Assembly: GCA_963765075.1 (NCBI GenBank)
Contig: CAVXVA010000001.1
Coordinates: 886,952-950,951 of the forward strand
Source: JAENVU01 sp963765075
GTDB lineage: Bacteria > Actinomycetota > Acidimicrobiia > IMCC26256 > JAENVU01
Direction of reading: 5' to 3'
DNA length: 64,000 nt
Shown: piece after piece, positions 34,749 to 43,161 of the stretch
How positions within the stretch are numbered: the first letter of the stretch is position 1
Layout: every line of letters starts with the position of its first letter
Notes under the pieces: generated by a model
The model's input: the letters and a program-made list of their open reading frames with translations, nothing else
Database searches by the model: none
Told to the model about the DNA's origin: nothing
Program-made: the position numbers and the translations under genes

Positions 34749-35547
34749 CGCGCTGGCCTCGGGTTCCCCCGGGTACCGTTCTCCCACCACTTCAGCACCC
34801 GCAGGGCCCGGAACGTCGACCACCGGCTGGGACCCGGTGACTCGAACCGGATCCAATACCTGCCGGGGTACGGGCGGTACATCGGCCACGTTCCGTCGCG
34901 GCGGCGGGCCCGCCTGAGAACTCGCGCCCTCGCCTCAGCGCGTCCGCGACACCAATCGTTCGACCCGACCGTTGGTAGGCCGACAGAGCTTCGAGGGCCG
35001 TGATCGAGGTGTGAAACGAGCCGTGCGTCGAACCAGAGCGGATCGATTCGCAGTTCCAGCCGCCGTCGCCGAGTTGCTGGCCGACGAGCCACGCCACTGC
35101 CGGGTCGAGCCGTGGATCTTCGTAATGGAACGAGACGGCCAAACGAATGAGCATGCCGGTGATGCAAGTCTCGGGTTGACGGATGGTCTTGGCGAACGTG
35201 AGTCCACCTTCGAACCATCGAGCCGAGTCCCAGAGTTGTCGACACCCGGCGATCGCTTGCGGGTGTCCGGATTCGAGACCGAGGCGTTCCAGTAACAGGA
35301 GGGTGTAGGTGGTCGACGTCCACTTCGGGCTGTACGACGCTCCTGCCCATCGCCCGTCGTGATCCTGCGCGGCGAGGAGTTGGGCACCCCAGCCTTCGGT
35401 CCCGACGCGAGCCCGCTCCTCGACCACTTGCGCCTCGGGTGCCCCGATCAGGTCCCGGAGTATCTGCCACCGCAGCGCCGGATCACTGTCCAACAACCAT
35501 GGGTGCAAGCGCGTGGTCTCGACGTCGGCCTCGTGCTCGCGTTTCAT
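34739..35547 (-). pseudogene. Prenyltransferase/squalene-oxidase-repeat-like gene, deleted and frameshifted
   Basis: The first 200 codons give a clear protein of alpha-toroid repeat type: LDSDPALRWQILRDLIGAP, WGAQLLAAQDHDGRWAG, WDSARWFEGGL, WLVGQQLGDGGWNCE and SFHTSITALEAL. After RRGREF, near 34920, the frame goes into unrelated sequence and stops at 34792. The expected C terminus, with DGTWPMYRPYPGRYW and SRWSTFRALRVLKWW, lies in another frame and ends at 34739. About 60 residues of the usual middle appear to be missing. Relatives of about 310 residues have unknown roles. Its 5' end overlaps the acyltransferase gene by 65 bases. Confidence 0.7.
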
Positions 35548-36748
35548 GGGCTTGGACTCCCGGTCGCCGTCCGGAGTGCCGACGACTCACGCGTCGGATC
35601 CCTGCTGCCGCCGCCCAGCTCAGCGCGAAGGAGCAGATGACCGCCGTTGGAAGCAGAATCGCCAGGCGCACCTCGGGCACAACTGAGAGTCGGCGTAGTG
35701 CCAGCGCACCGGCGACGAGAACCGGCGTCTGCCAGACGTAGGCGCCATACGCCGATCGGGCAAGCACGCGAGCGCGCGGAGTCTCGGCGCTCCATCGACT
35801 GGCGAACCATCCCAACACCCAAACGGAAGCGCTGACGGCAAGCGCGCCCTCGATGAACGCGGTCGCGAGCGACTCCCAGTGCAGTCCACCGGCGAAGCGC
35901 TCGGACGAAGCATTCTCGGCGAAGGCGCCCCCCGCCGCCATCACCACGACGAGGGCCACGATGGCGGCGGCGGTCACCCAGCCGCAGGTGCGTCGAAGGG
36001 TTCCCGGGACTTCTCGCAGCCAACCCCGTTCGGCGCACACCGCACCGAAGCTGAACATCGCGATGAACTGGGGCCACTGGAAAACGTGAAGATTCATGAC
36101 CTGGTCCGAGTCCATTGGGAACTGCAGCCGCAGGAGAAACGACGAGACCGAGATCCCGATGGCCATGAAGATCAAGAAGCGTGCATCGAAGGCGCGAACG
36201 GTTCCGGTACGTGCCGGCACATTCCCGCGCAGCAATAGGTAGACACCGGAGAACAGCAGCAACACCCCGACGAACCAGAGCGGACCGGTGTCGAGATCGG
36301 CAATGCGGGCTCGGAAGAACGGAACGACCGGACCGTGGGCGCCGCCGGCCTGGTACGCGACCAGCGTGTTGACGGCCGGCGTGACGATCACGATGAACGC
36401 GACGAAGGGAATGCCCAACTTCACAAGGCGGTCGATCACGAACCGCCGCGCGCCTTTGTGCGCCAGCGCGGTCGGTGTGAACCAGCCACCGATGAAGAAG
36501 AACAGGCCCATCGCGAAGAGCGCGCCGACGAGGCCGGGCATGAACACCAAGACCGTGGCAGCTTCTCCGAGGTTGCGCTCCTGGTAGAACCAGTCGCCAC
36601 CGTCGGCGTAGGTCAGGACGGCGTGCGTGCTGATCACGCCGACAGCGAGCACGGTCTTGAGATTGTCCAAGTCGGCGCGACGCGATCGCGCGCTCCAGGT
36701 CGGTGGCGCCGCCGCGGCACGCCCGCTCACATCGGTCGGAAGAGCCAC
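35483..36748 (-). CDS. Acyltransferase-3 family membrane protein
   Basis: This 421-residue protein has about ten transmembrane segments and an N-terminal RRADLDNLKTVLAVGVISTHAV, the usual opening of acyltransferase-3 proteins with the conserved His (residue 42) after the first helix. GLFFFIGGWFTP and GPLWFVGVLLLFSGVYLL follow. Such proteins O-acetylate sugars, lipids or peptidoglycan at the membrane. Its last 20 or so residues are basic and overlap the next gene, so the real C terminus may be cytoplasmic. No glycosyl cluster is adjacent. Confidence 0.82.
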   Translation of the reverse strand: MALPTDVSGRAAAAPPTWSARSRRADLDNLKTVLAVGVISTHAVLTYADGGDWFYQERNLGEAATVLVFMPGLVGALFAMGLFFFIGGWFTPTALAHKGARRFVIDRLVKLGIPFVAFIVIVTPAVNTLVAYQAGGAHGPVVPFFRARIADLDTGPLWFVGVLLLFSGVYLLLRGNVPARTGTVRAFDARFLIFMAIGISVSSFLLRLQFPMDSDQVMNLHVFQWPQFIAMFSFGAVCAERGWLREVPGTLRRTCGWVTAAAIVALVVVMAAGGAFAENASSERFAGGLHWESLATAFIEGALAVSASVWVLGWFASRWSAETPRARVLARSAYGAYVWQTPVLVAGALALRRLSVVPEVRLAILLPTAVICSFALSWAAAAGIRRVSRRHSGRRPGVQAHETRARGRRRDHALAPMVVGQ

Positions 36749-36897
36749 CGCTTCCCCTTCTGCCTCGAACGACTACAGCTTGCACCCAACCGGAGGCAGG
36801 CGACAGAGGCCTTGGACCGTCCCGTTGACGCGGCGGCAGTGAGCGCGTGTGACCTTCGCCCCTGTTCGGATCGAGTTCCTCGTATCACGCTCGACCG

Positions 36898-37131
36898 ATG
36901 AAGAAGGGCTTCTGGGTTGGCGTCGTACTCATCGGACTCCTGGCGCTGGCCAAGCGCTTCGGTCCGAAGGTTCCGAACGTCGATTGGGAGAAGCGGCTCG
37001 AACGAATGCCGGACAATGCTCCGCCGAAATGGATGTTCGGCAACATCACCGCGATCCGAGAGAACACCGACCGAATCCTCGAGATCCTCGACGAGAAAGC
37101 GGTGGTCGAAGAACGGGAGGACGTGCAATGA
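36898..37131 (+). CDS. Small single-pass membrane protein, unknown function
   Basis: This 77-residue protein has one N-terminal transmembrane segment (KKGFWVGVVLIGLLALAKRF), followed by a short soluble part ending in an acidic amphipathic helix (ENTDRILEILDEKAVVEERED) that could form a coiled coil. I do not recognise the family. Its stop overlaps the start of the 2TM protein by four bases, so the two are probably partners in the membrane. Confidence 0.65.
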   Translation: MKKGFWVGVVLIGLLALAKRFGPKVPNVDWEKRLERMPDNAPPKWMFGNITAIRENTDRILEILDEKAVVEEREDVQ

Positions 37132-37415
37132 CAGACAGGGCCGACGTCGAGAATGGAAGTGTCCAAACGTCCGAGTACGAACGGGCTCGCAAGCGAGTGG
37201 AGCGAAAGCGCAAGTTCCGGAGCGATCTGGTCGCGTACGTCGTGATCAACGTGTTCTTGATCGGGGCGTGGGCGGCCACGGGCACGGGGTATTTCTGGCC
37301 GGGATGGGTCTTGGCCGGGTGGGGCGTGGCCTTGTTGCTCGACGGGTGGAACCTCTACTACCGGCGACCGATCACCCACGACGACATCAACCGAGAGATC
37401 CGCGACGGGCACTGA
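37128..37415 (+). CDS. 2TM domain-containing protein
   Basis: This 95-residue protein has a basic helix (ARKRVERKRKFRSDLVAYVVINVFLIGAW) leading into the first of two membrane segments, then YFWPGWVLAGWGVALLLDGWNLYY, the typical WPxWxLxGWGxxLxxH/D pattern of the 2TM domain family. In other bacteria this domain is often attached to sensor kinases; alone its role is unknown. It is co-translated with the small membrane protein before it. The 200 bases after it hold no recognisable gene. Confidence 0.8.
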   Translation: MTDRADVENGSVQTSEYERARKRVERKRKFRSDLVAYVVINVFLIGAWAATGTGYFWPGWVLAGWGVALLLDGWNLYYRRPITHDDINREIRDGH

Positions 37416-37619
37416 ACCAAGGACAACACGCACTGCAACGGGAGACTTCATCGGCTTCCGGGCCATGGACGGAACCCGCTTCGAGTTGTTCCATGAGCCA
37501 AATCTGTGCGATCGGAGCAGCCCGCAACCTCCGAAGTGTTTCTCGTCTCGTATCTCACCTCGCTGGTGGCGTAGCGCCTGACACCTCGGCGCGGCGAGGG
37601 GCGCCTACGGTTCAACGTC

Positions 37620-38480
37620 ATGACCGGTGTCGAACCGTTCGATCCTGGGTTCGGACCCCTCGCCGGAACCACAGTGCGGGTAGCGGCCTGGAACCTGTGG
37701 GCCACCTATGCCGCATGGCCGGTCCGGGGCCCGATCATCGAAGCGCAACTCCGCGCCGCCGCGCCCGACATCGCGCTCCTCGTCGAGGTATGGGAGGACC
37801 CCGCGGGTCGATCCCAAGCGGAGGAACTCGCGCAAGCGCTCGGCGGCTACGAACACGTCTGGGCATCGAACCTCACCTTTGCCGACGGCGTTCACGCCGG
37901 AAACGCAATCCTCAGCCGGTGGCCAATCGTGCGTTCGGAGGTCCGGACGCTCCCACGCGAGGCGCCGAATGGTGCGCGCGACGACGAGGGCGAGGAACGC
38001 CTGTGTGTCTTCGCCGAGATCGATGGACCGCGCGGGTTCATACAAGTCTTCTGCGCCCACCTGTCCTGGCGCGAGGACCACGGTGCGATTCGCCAGGAGC
38101 AGGTCCGCGCCATCGCGGAGTTCGCCCGCGAGACGCGACCGCGGGCGTTCCCCGCGATCCTCGGGGGTGATCTGAACGCGGCGCCCGACACCGACGAGAT
38201 CCGCATGCTCACGGGCCACGCGGCCGTGCCCGTACCCGGGATCTGGTTCCGCGACGCGTGGGTACACGCCGGCGATGGCCCGGGCTACACGTGGTCGAAC
38301 ACAAACCCGTGGGCAGCCACGAGCCTCGACGTCGATCGCCGGATCGACTATCTCCTCGTCGGTCACCCCAAGCTCGGTGGCGTCGGCCATCCCGTCCACG
38401 CCGAACTCCTCGGCGACGAACCGGTCGACGGTGTCTACGGCTCGGACCACTTCGGTCTCGTCGCCGACCTCCGCTACTGA
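37620..38480 (+). CDS. Endonuclease/exonuclease/phosphatase family protein
   Basis: This 286-residue protein has the EEP fold: VRVAAWNLW for the metal-binding Asn, LLVEVWED for the Glu, FCAHLSW for the catalytic His, PAILGGDLNAAPDTDE for the Asp-x-Asn pair, and SDHFGLVADL for the C-terminal catalytic Asp-His. These enzymes cut phosphodiesters in nucleic acids, lipids or small molecules. There is no signal peptide, so it should be cytoplasmic. It ends one base before the convergent PaaX gene. The substrate is unknown. Confidence 0.87.
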   Translation: MTGVEPFDPGFGPLAGTTVRVAAWNLWATYAAWPVRGPIIEAQLRAAAPDIALLVEVWEDPAGRSQAEELAQALGGYEHVWASNLTFADGVHAGNAILSRWPIVRSEVRTLPREAPNGARDDEGEERLCVFAEIDGPRGFIQVFCAHLSWREDHGAIRQEQVRAIAEFARETRPRAFPAILGGDLNAAPDTDEIRMLTGHAAVPVPGIWFRDAWVHAGDGPGYTWSNTNPWAATSLDVDRRIDYLLVGHPKLGGVGHPVHAELLGDEPVDGVYGSDHFGLVADLRY

Positions 38481-38481
38481 T

Positions 38482-39264
38482 TCACGATGCGCGGAACCAT
38501 TCGCGCGCCAAGGTGTCGAACTCGGTTCGGTACGTGCGATAGGCCACCCGCAACGCCCCGCCCGGCCACGGCTCGGGAAGCAGCGCCGCCGGCAACCACG
38601 GATCGGCGCGGATGTGCCGGAGCGCGGCGGCCCCGGCGAGAAACGCGTCGGTGATCGCCTCCTCGCGATCACTCCGCACGGCATCGGTCGCCCGGTACAA
38701 CTGCGTCAGCAGGCTGTCGGCCCGTGCTCGCCACGCTCGCGGGGCGAAGAGGTCGTCGGCCAACGCCACCGGATCCGCATCGGGCCGCGCGTCGAGCCAC
38801 GAACACCGCGGATCCTCGACGAGATCGGGCACGTTCGCGGGTCGGATCCACACACCCTCGCGCCACTCGGCCAACCGGGCCCGCTTCAGTGCGAGCCGGA
38901 CGTCGGCCCGAACCCCCGCCGGGCGCGCATCGCCGACCACGATCGCCATCCGCCACGAGCCGTCCCATCGGGCCGGTCGAGCCACGAGACTCGACTGCTG
39001 TTCACGCTGACGCTGCGCCAGCGGGCCGACGAGCACATACGACCCCGAGTCGTTGCGTTCCAGTTCCCCGGCGGTCGTCATCCGATGGAGCGCGACGCGA
39101 GCGGTCCCGGGCGCGATCCCGAACAGCGCACACCAGCGCACCAGATCCCGACCCGAGGCCCGCGCGGATCGGCGCCCGAGCAGCAAGCTGGCCATGACCG
39201 ATCGAGCCGAGAGTGGCCGTGCTCGTTCGCCGGCCAGTTCGAAGAAGTTACGTGATTGCACCAT
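38482..39264 (-). CDS. PaaX family transcriptional regulator
   Basis: This 260-residue protein has the PaaX layout: an N-terminal winged helix (SVMASLLLGRRSARASGRDLVRWCALFGIAPGTARVALHRMTTAGEL) and the effector-binding middle and C-terminal domains (WDGSWRMAIV, RLAEWREGVWIRP). PaaX represses phenylacetate genes by binding phenylacetyl-CoA, and other members respond to other acyl-CoAs. No paa genes are here; the divergent gene is a fatty acid desaturase, so an acyl-CoA signal for lipid control is plausible. A long inverted repeat spans its own start codon, which suggests autorepression. Confidence 0.88.
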   Translation of the reverse strand: MVQSRNFFELAGERARPLSARSVMASLLLGRRSARASGRDLVRWCALFGIAPGTARVALHRMTTAGELERNDSGSYVLVGPLAQRQREQQSSLVARPARWDGSWRMAIVVGDARPAGVRADVRLALKRARLAEWREGVWIRPANVPDLVEDPRCSWLDARPDADPVALADDLFAPRAWRARADSLLTQLYRATDAVRSDREEAITDAFLAGAAALRHIRADPWLPAALLPEPWPGGALRVAYRTYRTEFDTLAREWFRAS

Positions 39265-39283
39265 TTGTTGTAATCATTGTAAC
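39247..39283. promoter_or_regulatory. 37-bp inverted repeat, candidate PaaX-type operator
   Basis: The left arm GTTACgTGATTGCA and the right arm TGTAATCAttGTAAC pair almost fully across a CCATTTGT spacer. The repeat lies on the start codon of the regulator gene and ends nine bases before the desaturase start. This AT-rich island stands out in GC-rich sequence. Its place between a regulator and a divergent target makes it the likely operator for both. Confidence 0.55.
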
Positions 39284-39292
39284 GTCATCGCC

Positions 39293-40243
39293 GTGGTCGC
39301 CACCGTCATTCCTGCACCCGGTCTCCTCGTCGCACCGAGCGTCGAGAGCCCAATCGCACCATCGGGGAAACCCAAGCCCGAGCTGCGAGAGGAACTCCGC
39401 CGCATCCCGACCCTGCACAACGTGATGAACGCGCTGGTGCTCTACGCGGTGACGATCGGGGTCTTCGTGACGGTCGCGTGGGCTGACAACGTCTTCGTGT
39501 GGATCGCGGCCTTCCTCGCCATGGGACCGATCCATGCGCGGTTCGCGATCTTCATGCATGAGGCCGCGCATCGACTGCTCTTTGCGAATCGCAAGGCGAA
39601 CGACTTCTTCGGCAAGTGGTTCATCGCGTTCCCTGCGTTCGTGCCGATCGACCTCTACCGCCGCGGCCATATGGCGCACCACCGGGAGGAGTTCGGACCC
39701 AACGAGCCCGACATTCCCCTGTACCGCGGGTATCCGATCCCCCGCGACTCGATGATGCGCAAACTGCGTCGCGACGCGTTCGGCATCACCGGGTGGAAGC
39801 TCACGCGGGGATTGTTCCGCGGTGTGGTGGCCGAGGACGTGAAGGTGCGCAACCAGGCCCGCGGCATCGTGGTTGTCCAGCTCGTGATGTTGGGAATCTT
39901 CACCTTGGCGGGCCATCCGTGGATGTACTTCATCCTCTGGTTCCTCCCCCACCTCACGGTGTGGCGGGTGATCAATCGACTGCGCGGCATTGCCGAACAC
40001 GGTGGCATGAAGCACTCGACCGACCGCCGCGAGACCACCCACTCGGTGCGCCAGCACTGGCCTGCTCGGCTCACGATCGTCCCGTACTTCACCGGCTGGC
40101 ACCTGGCCCACCACGTCGACTCGGGCATCCCGATGCGCAACCTGCCGCGTCTGCACGAGGAACTGATCCGCTCCGGTTACATCCAGCCCGGCCTCGAGTA
40201 CCCGAGCTACCCCGCCCTCTGGCGCGCCCTCGCCTCCGGCTGA
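39293..40243 (+). CDS. Membrane fatty acid desaturase family protein
   Basis: This 316-residue protein has three His boxes of the membrane di-iron desaturase family: HEAAH, HMAHH and HLAHH, with another His pair between (HGGMKHSTD). Two or three pairs of hydrophobic segments surround them. It would introduce a double bond or hydroxyl into an acyl chain or carotenoid-like lipid using O2. The GTG start is chosen because the upstream frame runs over the operator region. Control by the divergent PaaX-like gene is likely from the shared inverted repeat. Confidence 0.88.
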   Translation: MVATVIPAPGLLVAPSVESPIAPSGKPKPELREELRRIPTLHNVMNALVLYAVTIGVFVTVAWADNVFVWIAAFLAMGPIHARFAIFMHEAAHRLLFANRKANDFFGKWFIAFPAFVPIDLYRRGHMAHHREEFGPNEPDIPLYRGYPIPRDSMMRKLRRDAFGITGWKLTRGLFRGVVAEDVKVRNQARGIVVVQLVMLGIFTLAGHPWMYFILWFLPHLTVWRVINRLRGIAEHGGMKHSTDRRETTHSVRQHWPARLTIVPYFTGWHLAHHVDSGIPMRNLPRLHEELIRSGYIQPGLEYPSYPALWRALASG

Positions 40244-40260
40244 CCCCCCACCTCGCACTG

Positions 40261-40398
40261 ACCCACCCCGCATCGTTTGGCGGATCTTGGCGCGGAGCGC
40301 GCCACCAGCCGCCAAACGCTGACGGTCGGTGTCGACGTTTGGCGGATCTTGGCGCGGAGCGCGCCACCAGCTGCCAAACGCTGAGGAGTGGGGTGGGT
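40261..40398. repeat. Palindromic repeat element: two 49-bp repeats inside 9-bp inverted ends
   Basis: Two 49-bp copies (40274-40322 and 40336-40384) differ at one base and are 13 bases apart. Each folds back on itself through CGTTTGGCGG with its complement and GGCGCG with CGCGCC. Outside them, ACCCACCCC at 40261-40269 and GGGGTGGGT at 40390-40398 form perfect 9-bp inverted ends. The layout looks like a REP/BIME unit or a small MITE. It sits between the desaturase and the phosphorylase genes. Confidence 0.75.
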
Positions 40399-40419
40399 GA
40401 AACGTGCCATGCTCACCAC

Positions 40420-41127
40420 GTGGGTCGGTTGGCGGTCATTGCCGGGAGCGCGTTGCGCGACAGTGCGTTCGCAGCGGCTGGGACTCGAGTGGAGTTCTGC
40501 GGCGTCGCGGTCACCGACGTGGGCGGCACGATCGTGTTGCAACGGCACGGGCTCGACACGTGGTCCCCGCCGCATCGCATCGACCATCGGGCGCACATCA
40601 CGGCCCTCCTCGATGCCGACGTCGACCGGATCTGCGCGATCTCGTCGGTCGGAAGCCTGCGCACGGACTGGCCCGTCGGCACGTGCGCGATCGTCGACGA
40701 CTTCTACGCGCCCGGCGAGACCACGAGCTACTTCGACGATCCCCGCAGCCACATCGTTCCGGGGTTCGACCCGGTGTGGCGAGGTGCAGTGCTCGACGCG
40801 TGGCGCACCACAACGACCACGGCGATCCACGATGGCGGGGTCTACGCACAAACGAGCGGCCCGCGCTTCGAGACCCCTGCCGAGGTGCGGGCGCTGACCC
40901 ACGTGGCCGATCTCGTCGGCATGACCGTCGCCTCCGAATGCATCATGGCCGCCGAAGCCGGCGTGGCGTACGCCGCGATCTGTGTCGTCGACAACTTGGC
41001 CAACGGTCTCGGCCCCACCGACCTGACCATCGCCGAGTTCGAAGCGGGCGTCGCCACCAACCGCGCCCGGCTCGTCGCCGACCTCGACGCGCTGATCCCC
41101 GCGCTCGCACCGTTGGGTCGATCGTGA
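40420..41127 (+). CDS. Purine nucleoside/5'-methylthioadenosine (methylthioinosine) phosphorylase
   Basis: This 235-residue protein belongs to the PNP/MTAP phosphorylase family. AVIAGSALRDS opens it (phosphate-binding Ser), ICAISSVGSLR, YAQTSGPRFETPAEV and VGMTVASECIMAAEAGVAYAAICVVDN are family motifs, the last with the base-specific site. It would cleave methylthioadenosine, methylthioinosine or another nucleoside with phosphate. It is shorter than most MTAPs (about 280). It overlaps the deaminase gene by four bases; in Pseudomonas aeruginosa a methylthioadenosine deaminase feeds a methylthioinosine phosphorylase, and the same order may hold here. A GTG start is used. Confidence 0.82.
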   Translation: MGRLAVIAGSALRDSAFAAAGTRVEFCGVAVTDVGGTIVLQRHGLDTWSPPHRIDHRAHITALLDADVDRICAISSVGSLRTDWPVGTCAIVDDFYAPGETTSYFDDPRSHIVPGFDPVWRGAVLDAWRTTTTTAIHDGGVYAQTSGPRFETPAEVRALTHVADLVGMTVASECIMAAEAGVAYAAICVVDNLANGLGPTDLTIAEFEAGVATNRARLVADLDALIPALAPLGRS

Positions 41128-42425
41128 CGCTCACGGTCACCAACGCAGTGTTGGACGGCGAGACCGTCGGGTTGCGCGCAGTCGACGGCATCATCTCCGA
41201 GATCGGGCCTGATGTCGCCGCGATGCCCGGCGACGAGCACCTCGACGCCGGCGGACTCGCGCTCACGCCCGGGCTCGTGAACGGTCACGGTCACGCGGCC
41301 ATGACCCTGTTACGCGGCTTCGGCGACGACCTGCCGCTGATGGAGTGGCTGGAGACCCGCATCTGGCCCGCCGAGGCACGCGTCACGCCCGACGACGTCT
41401 ACTGGGGAACCCGGCTCGCGTGCCTGGAGATGATCCGCTCGGGGACCACGCACTTCTGGGACATGTACTGGTTCCAGTTCGATGCCGCGCGGGCGGTGCA
41501 GGACAGCGGGATGCGGGCCACGGTGAGCCAGGTCTTCCTCAACTTCCCCGGCGCGCCCGAAGAAGCGCGGCCCGAAGCGGCACCGGATGGTCTCGCCCGA
41601 CTGGCGAGTTTCGGCCCGAGGATCACCCCGAGTCTCGGACCGCATGCGATCTATACCGTCGACGAACCGACGCTGGGGATCGTGGCCGAACTGTCGGCCG
41701 CGCACGCCGCGCCGGTCCAGATCCACCTCTCCGAGATCGAGAGCGAGGTCATCGACTGCCTGGCCGCGCACGGATGCCGACCGGCGGAGTACCTCGACCG
41801 CGTCGGCCTGCTCACCGAGCGCACCGTGCTCGCGCACTGCGTGTGGCTCGATGATGCCGAACTTGCCCTCATCTCGGAACGGGGCGCGACCATCGTGACC
41901 AACCCGGCATCGAACATGAAGCTCGCCGTGGGCCGCGCGTTTCCGTACGTGCGAGCGCGGGCCGCTGGGATCCCGATCGGTATCGGCACCGACAGTGCCG
42001 CGTCGAACAACTCGCTCGACCTGCTGGCCGAGCTGAAGCTGCTGACCCTGCTCCAAAAGCACACCGAGTCGGACGCCCGCGTCCTCCCTGCGCCGGATGC
42101 GTGGGCAATCGTGACCGGGGCGGCGGCGCCCGCCCTCGGCGGGAGCCCGCTCGCGGTCGGCGCTCGGGCCGACTTCCTCCTCGTCGACCAGCACTGCGCC
42201 GAGATGACGCCGTCTCCCCTGCTCGACGCACTCGTGTACTCCGGCTCGGGTGCGGTCATAGACACGACGGTGGTCGACGGTGTCGTGCTCATGCGGCACC
42301 GCCACGTCGACGGCGAAGCCGAAATTCGCGGCCCGCGCGCGCACCGCATCGCAACGTATCCAAGCGGCGACATGATCCAGACCGGCGCCGACGTACGAAT
42401 CACACCGACGAAAGGCCGACCATGA
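41124..42425 (+). CDS. 5'-methylthioadenosine/S-adenosylhomocysteine deaminase-like amidohydrolase
   Basis: This 433-residue amidohydrolase has LVNGHGHAAMTLLRGFGDDLPLMEWLETRIWP (HxH metal ligands), HLSEIESEV, VLAHCVWLDD and GTDSAASNNSLDL, matching MTA/SAH deaminases and related guanine-deaminase-like enzymes. It would turn methylthioadenosine or adenosylhomocysteine into the inosine form, with zinc in the active site. Its start overlaps the phosphorylase stop, so the two are co-translated and probably carry out consecutive steps of nucleoside salvage. Its stop overlaps the next start by ATGA. The choice between MTA and SAH as main substrate is open. Confidence 0.87.
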   Translation: MTLTVTNAVLDGETVGLRAVDGIISEIGPDVAAMPGDEHLDAGGLALTPGLVNGHGHAAMTLLRGFGDDLPLMEWLETRIWPAEARVTPDDVYWGTRLACLEMIRSGTTHFWDMYWFQFDAARAVQDSGMRATVSQVFLNFPGAPEEARPEAAPDGLARLASFGPRITPSLGPHAIYTVDEPTLGIVAELSAAHAAPVQIHLSEIESEVIDCLAAHGCRPAEYLDRVGLLTERTVLAHCVWLDDAELALISERGATIVTNPASNMKLAVGRAFPYVRARAAGIPIGIGTDSAASNNSLDLLAELKLLTLLQKHTESDARVLPAPDAWAIVTGAAAPALGGSPLAVGARADFLLVDQHCAEMTPSPLLDALVYSGSGAVIDTTVVDGVVLMRHRHVDGEAEIRGPRAHRIATYPSGDMIQTGADVRITPTKGRP

Positions 42426-43111
42426 CCGAGACCCAGCTCCCTCCGCTCAGTGCGGCATACACCGATCTCCGCGGGCGGGTGACCGAGCTCGTCCGCGCCG
42501 CGACGCCGGAACAACTCGATGCGATCGCACCGGCGACCCCGGAGTGGCGCGTCCGTGATGTCCTCGCGCACCTCGTGGGGGTGACCGCCGACGTGCTCGC
42601 CGGCCGGTTGGACGGTGTCGCCACCGATGAATGGACCCAAGCCCAGGTCGATGCCCGCGCCACGACACCGATCGAGACGATGCTCGCCGAGTGGGCCGAG
42701 AATGCGGTGACGGTCGAGCCGATGATCCCCGATTTCGGCGTCAGCGGCGGCCAGGCGGTCCTCGACGCGTGCACCCACGAACACGACCTCCGCGACGCCC
42801 TCCGCCAGCCGGGTGCCCGGGACTCCACTGCGGTGCACATCGGGAGTGCATGGCTCGGCGATCGGATCGGCGAGTTCAACGGCTCGACGGGCCACGGTGC
42901 GATCCGCATCGAGACCGACCTCTGGAGCCTGACCTACGGCGAGAGCGAACCGACCTCCACCCTGCGGGTCTCGGCGTTCGAACTCATGCGCGGGTCGACG
43001 GGCCGGCGAAGCCAGGCCCAGCTCGACGCATGGGAATGGATCGGTCCGGCTCGCGGCGAACTCGTCGTGATGCCGATCTTCACGGCCCGGGCCACCGACT
43101 TCGACGGGTAA
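42422..43111 (+). CDS. Maleylpyruvate isomerase/DinB-type metal-binding protein
   Basis: This 229-residue protein has the mycothiol-dependent maleylpyruvate isomerase N-terminal domain. EWRVRDVLAHLVG supplies one metal His near residue 50, and DACTHEHDLRDALRQPG supplies the Glu and His of the same site near residue 120. It continues with a C-terminal domain of about 90 residues. Many actinobacterial paralogues have unknown thiol-transfer roles. It overlaps the deaminase gene by four bases, so it may deal with the methylthio or thiol part of that pathway; this is inference. Full length, unlike the shortened relative at 28.7 kb. Confidence 0.83.
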   Translation: MTETQLPPLSAAYTDLRGRVTELVRAATPEQLDAIAPATPEWRVRDVLAHLVGVTADVLAGRLDGVATDEWTQAQVDARATTPIETMLAEWAENAVTVEPMIPDFGVSGGQAVLDACTHEHDLRDALRQPGARDSTAVHIGSAWLGDRIGEFNGSTGHGAIRIETDLWSLTYGESEPTSTLRVSAFELMRGSTGRRSQAQLDAWEWIGPARGELVVMPIFTARATDFDG

Positions 43112-43161
43112 CGGACGAGTAGCGAGGCGCGTGAGTTGATCACGCTACGGTTCCGCGGCCG

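Noticed and set aside
40274..40384. Two direct repeats with a spacer, as in a CRISPR array
   Set aside because: There are only two copies, the spacer is 13 bases, the repeat is 49 bases and strongly palindromic, and no cas gene is present. A REP/MITE-like element fits better.
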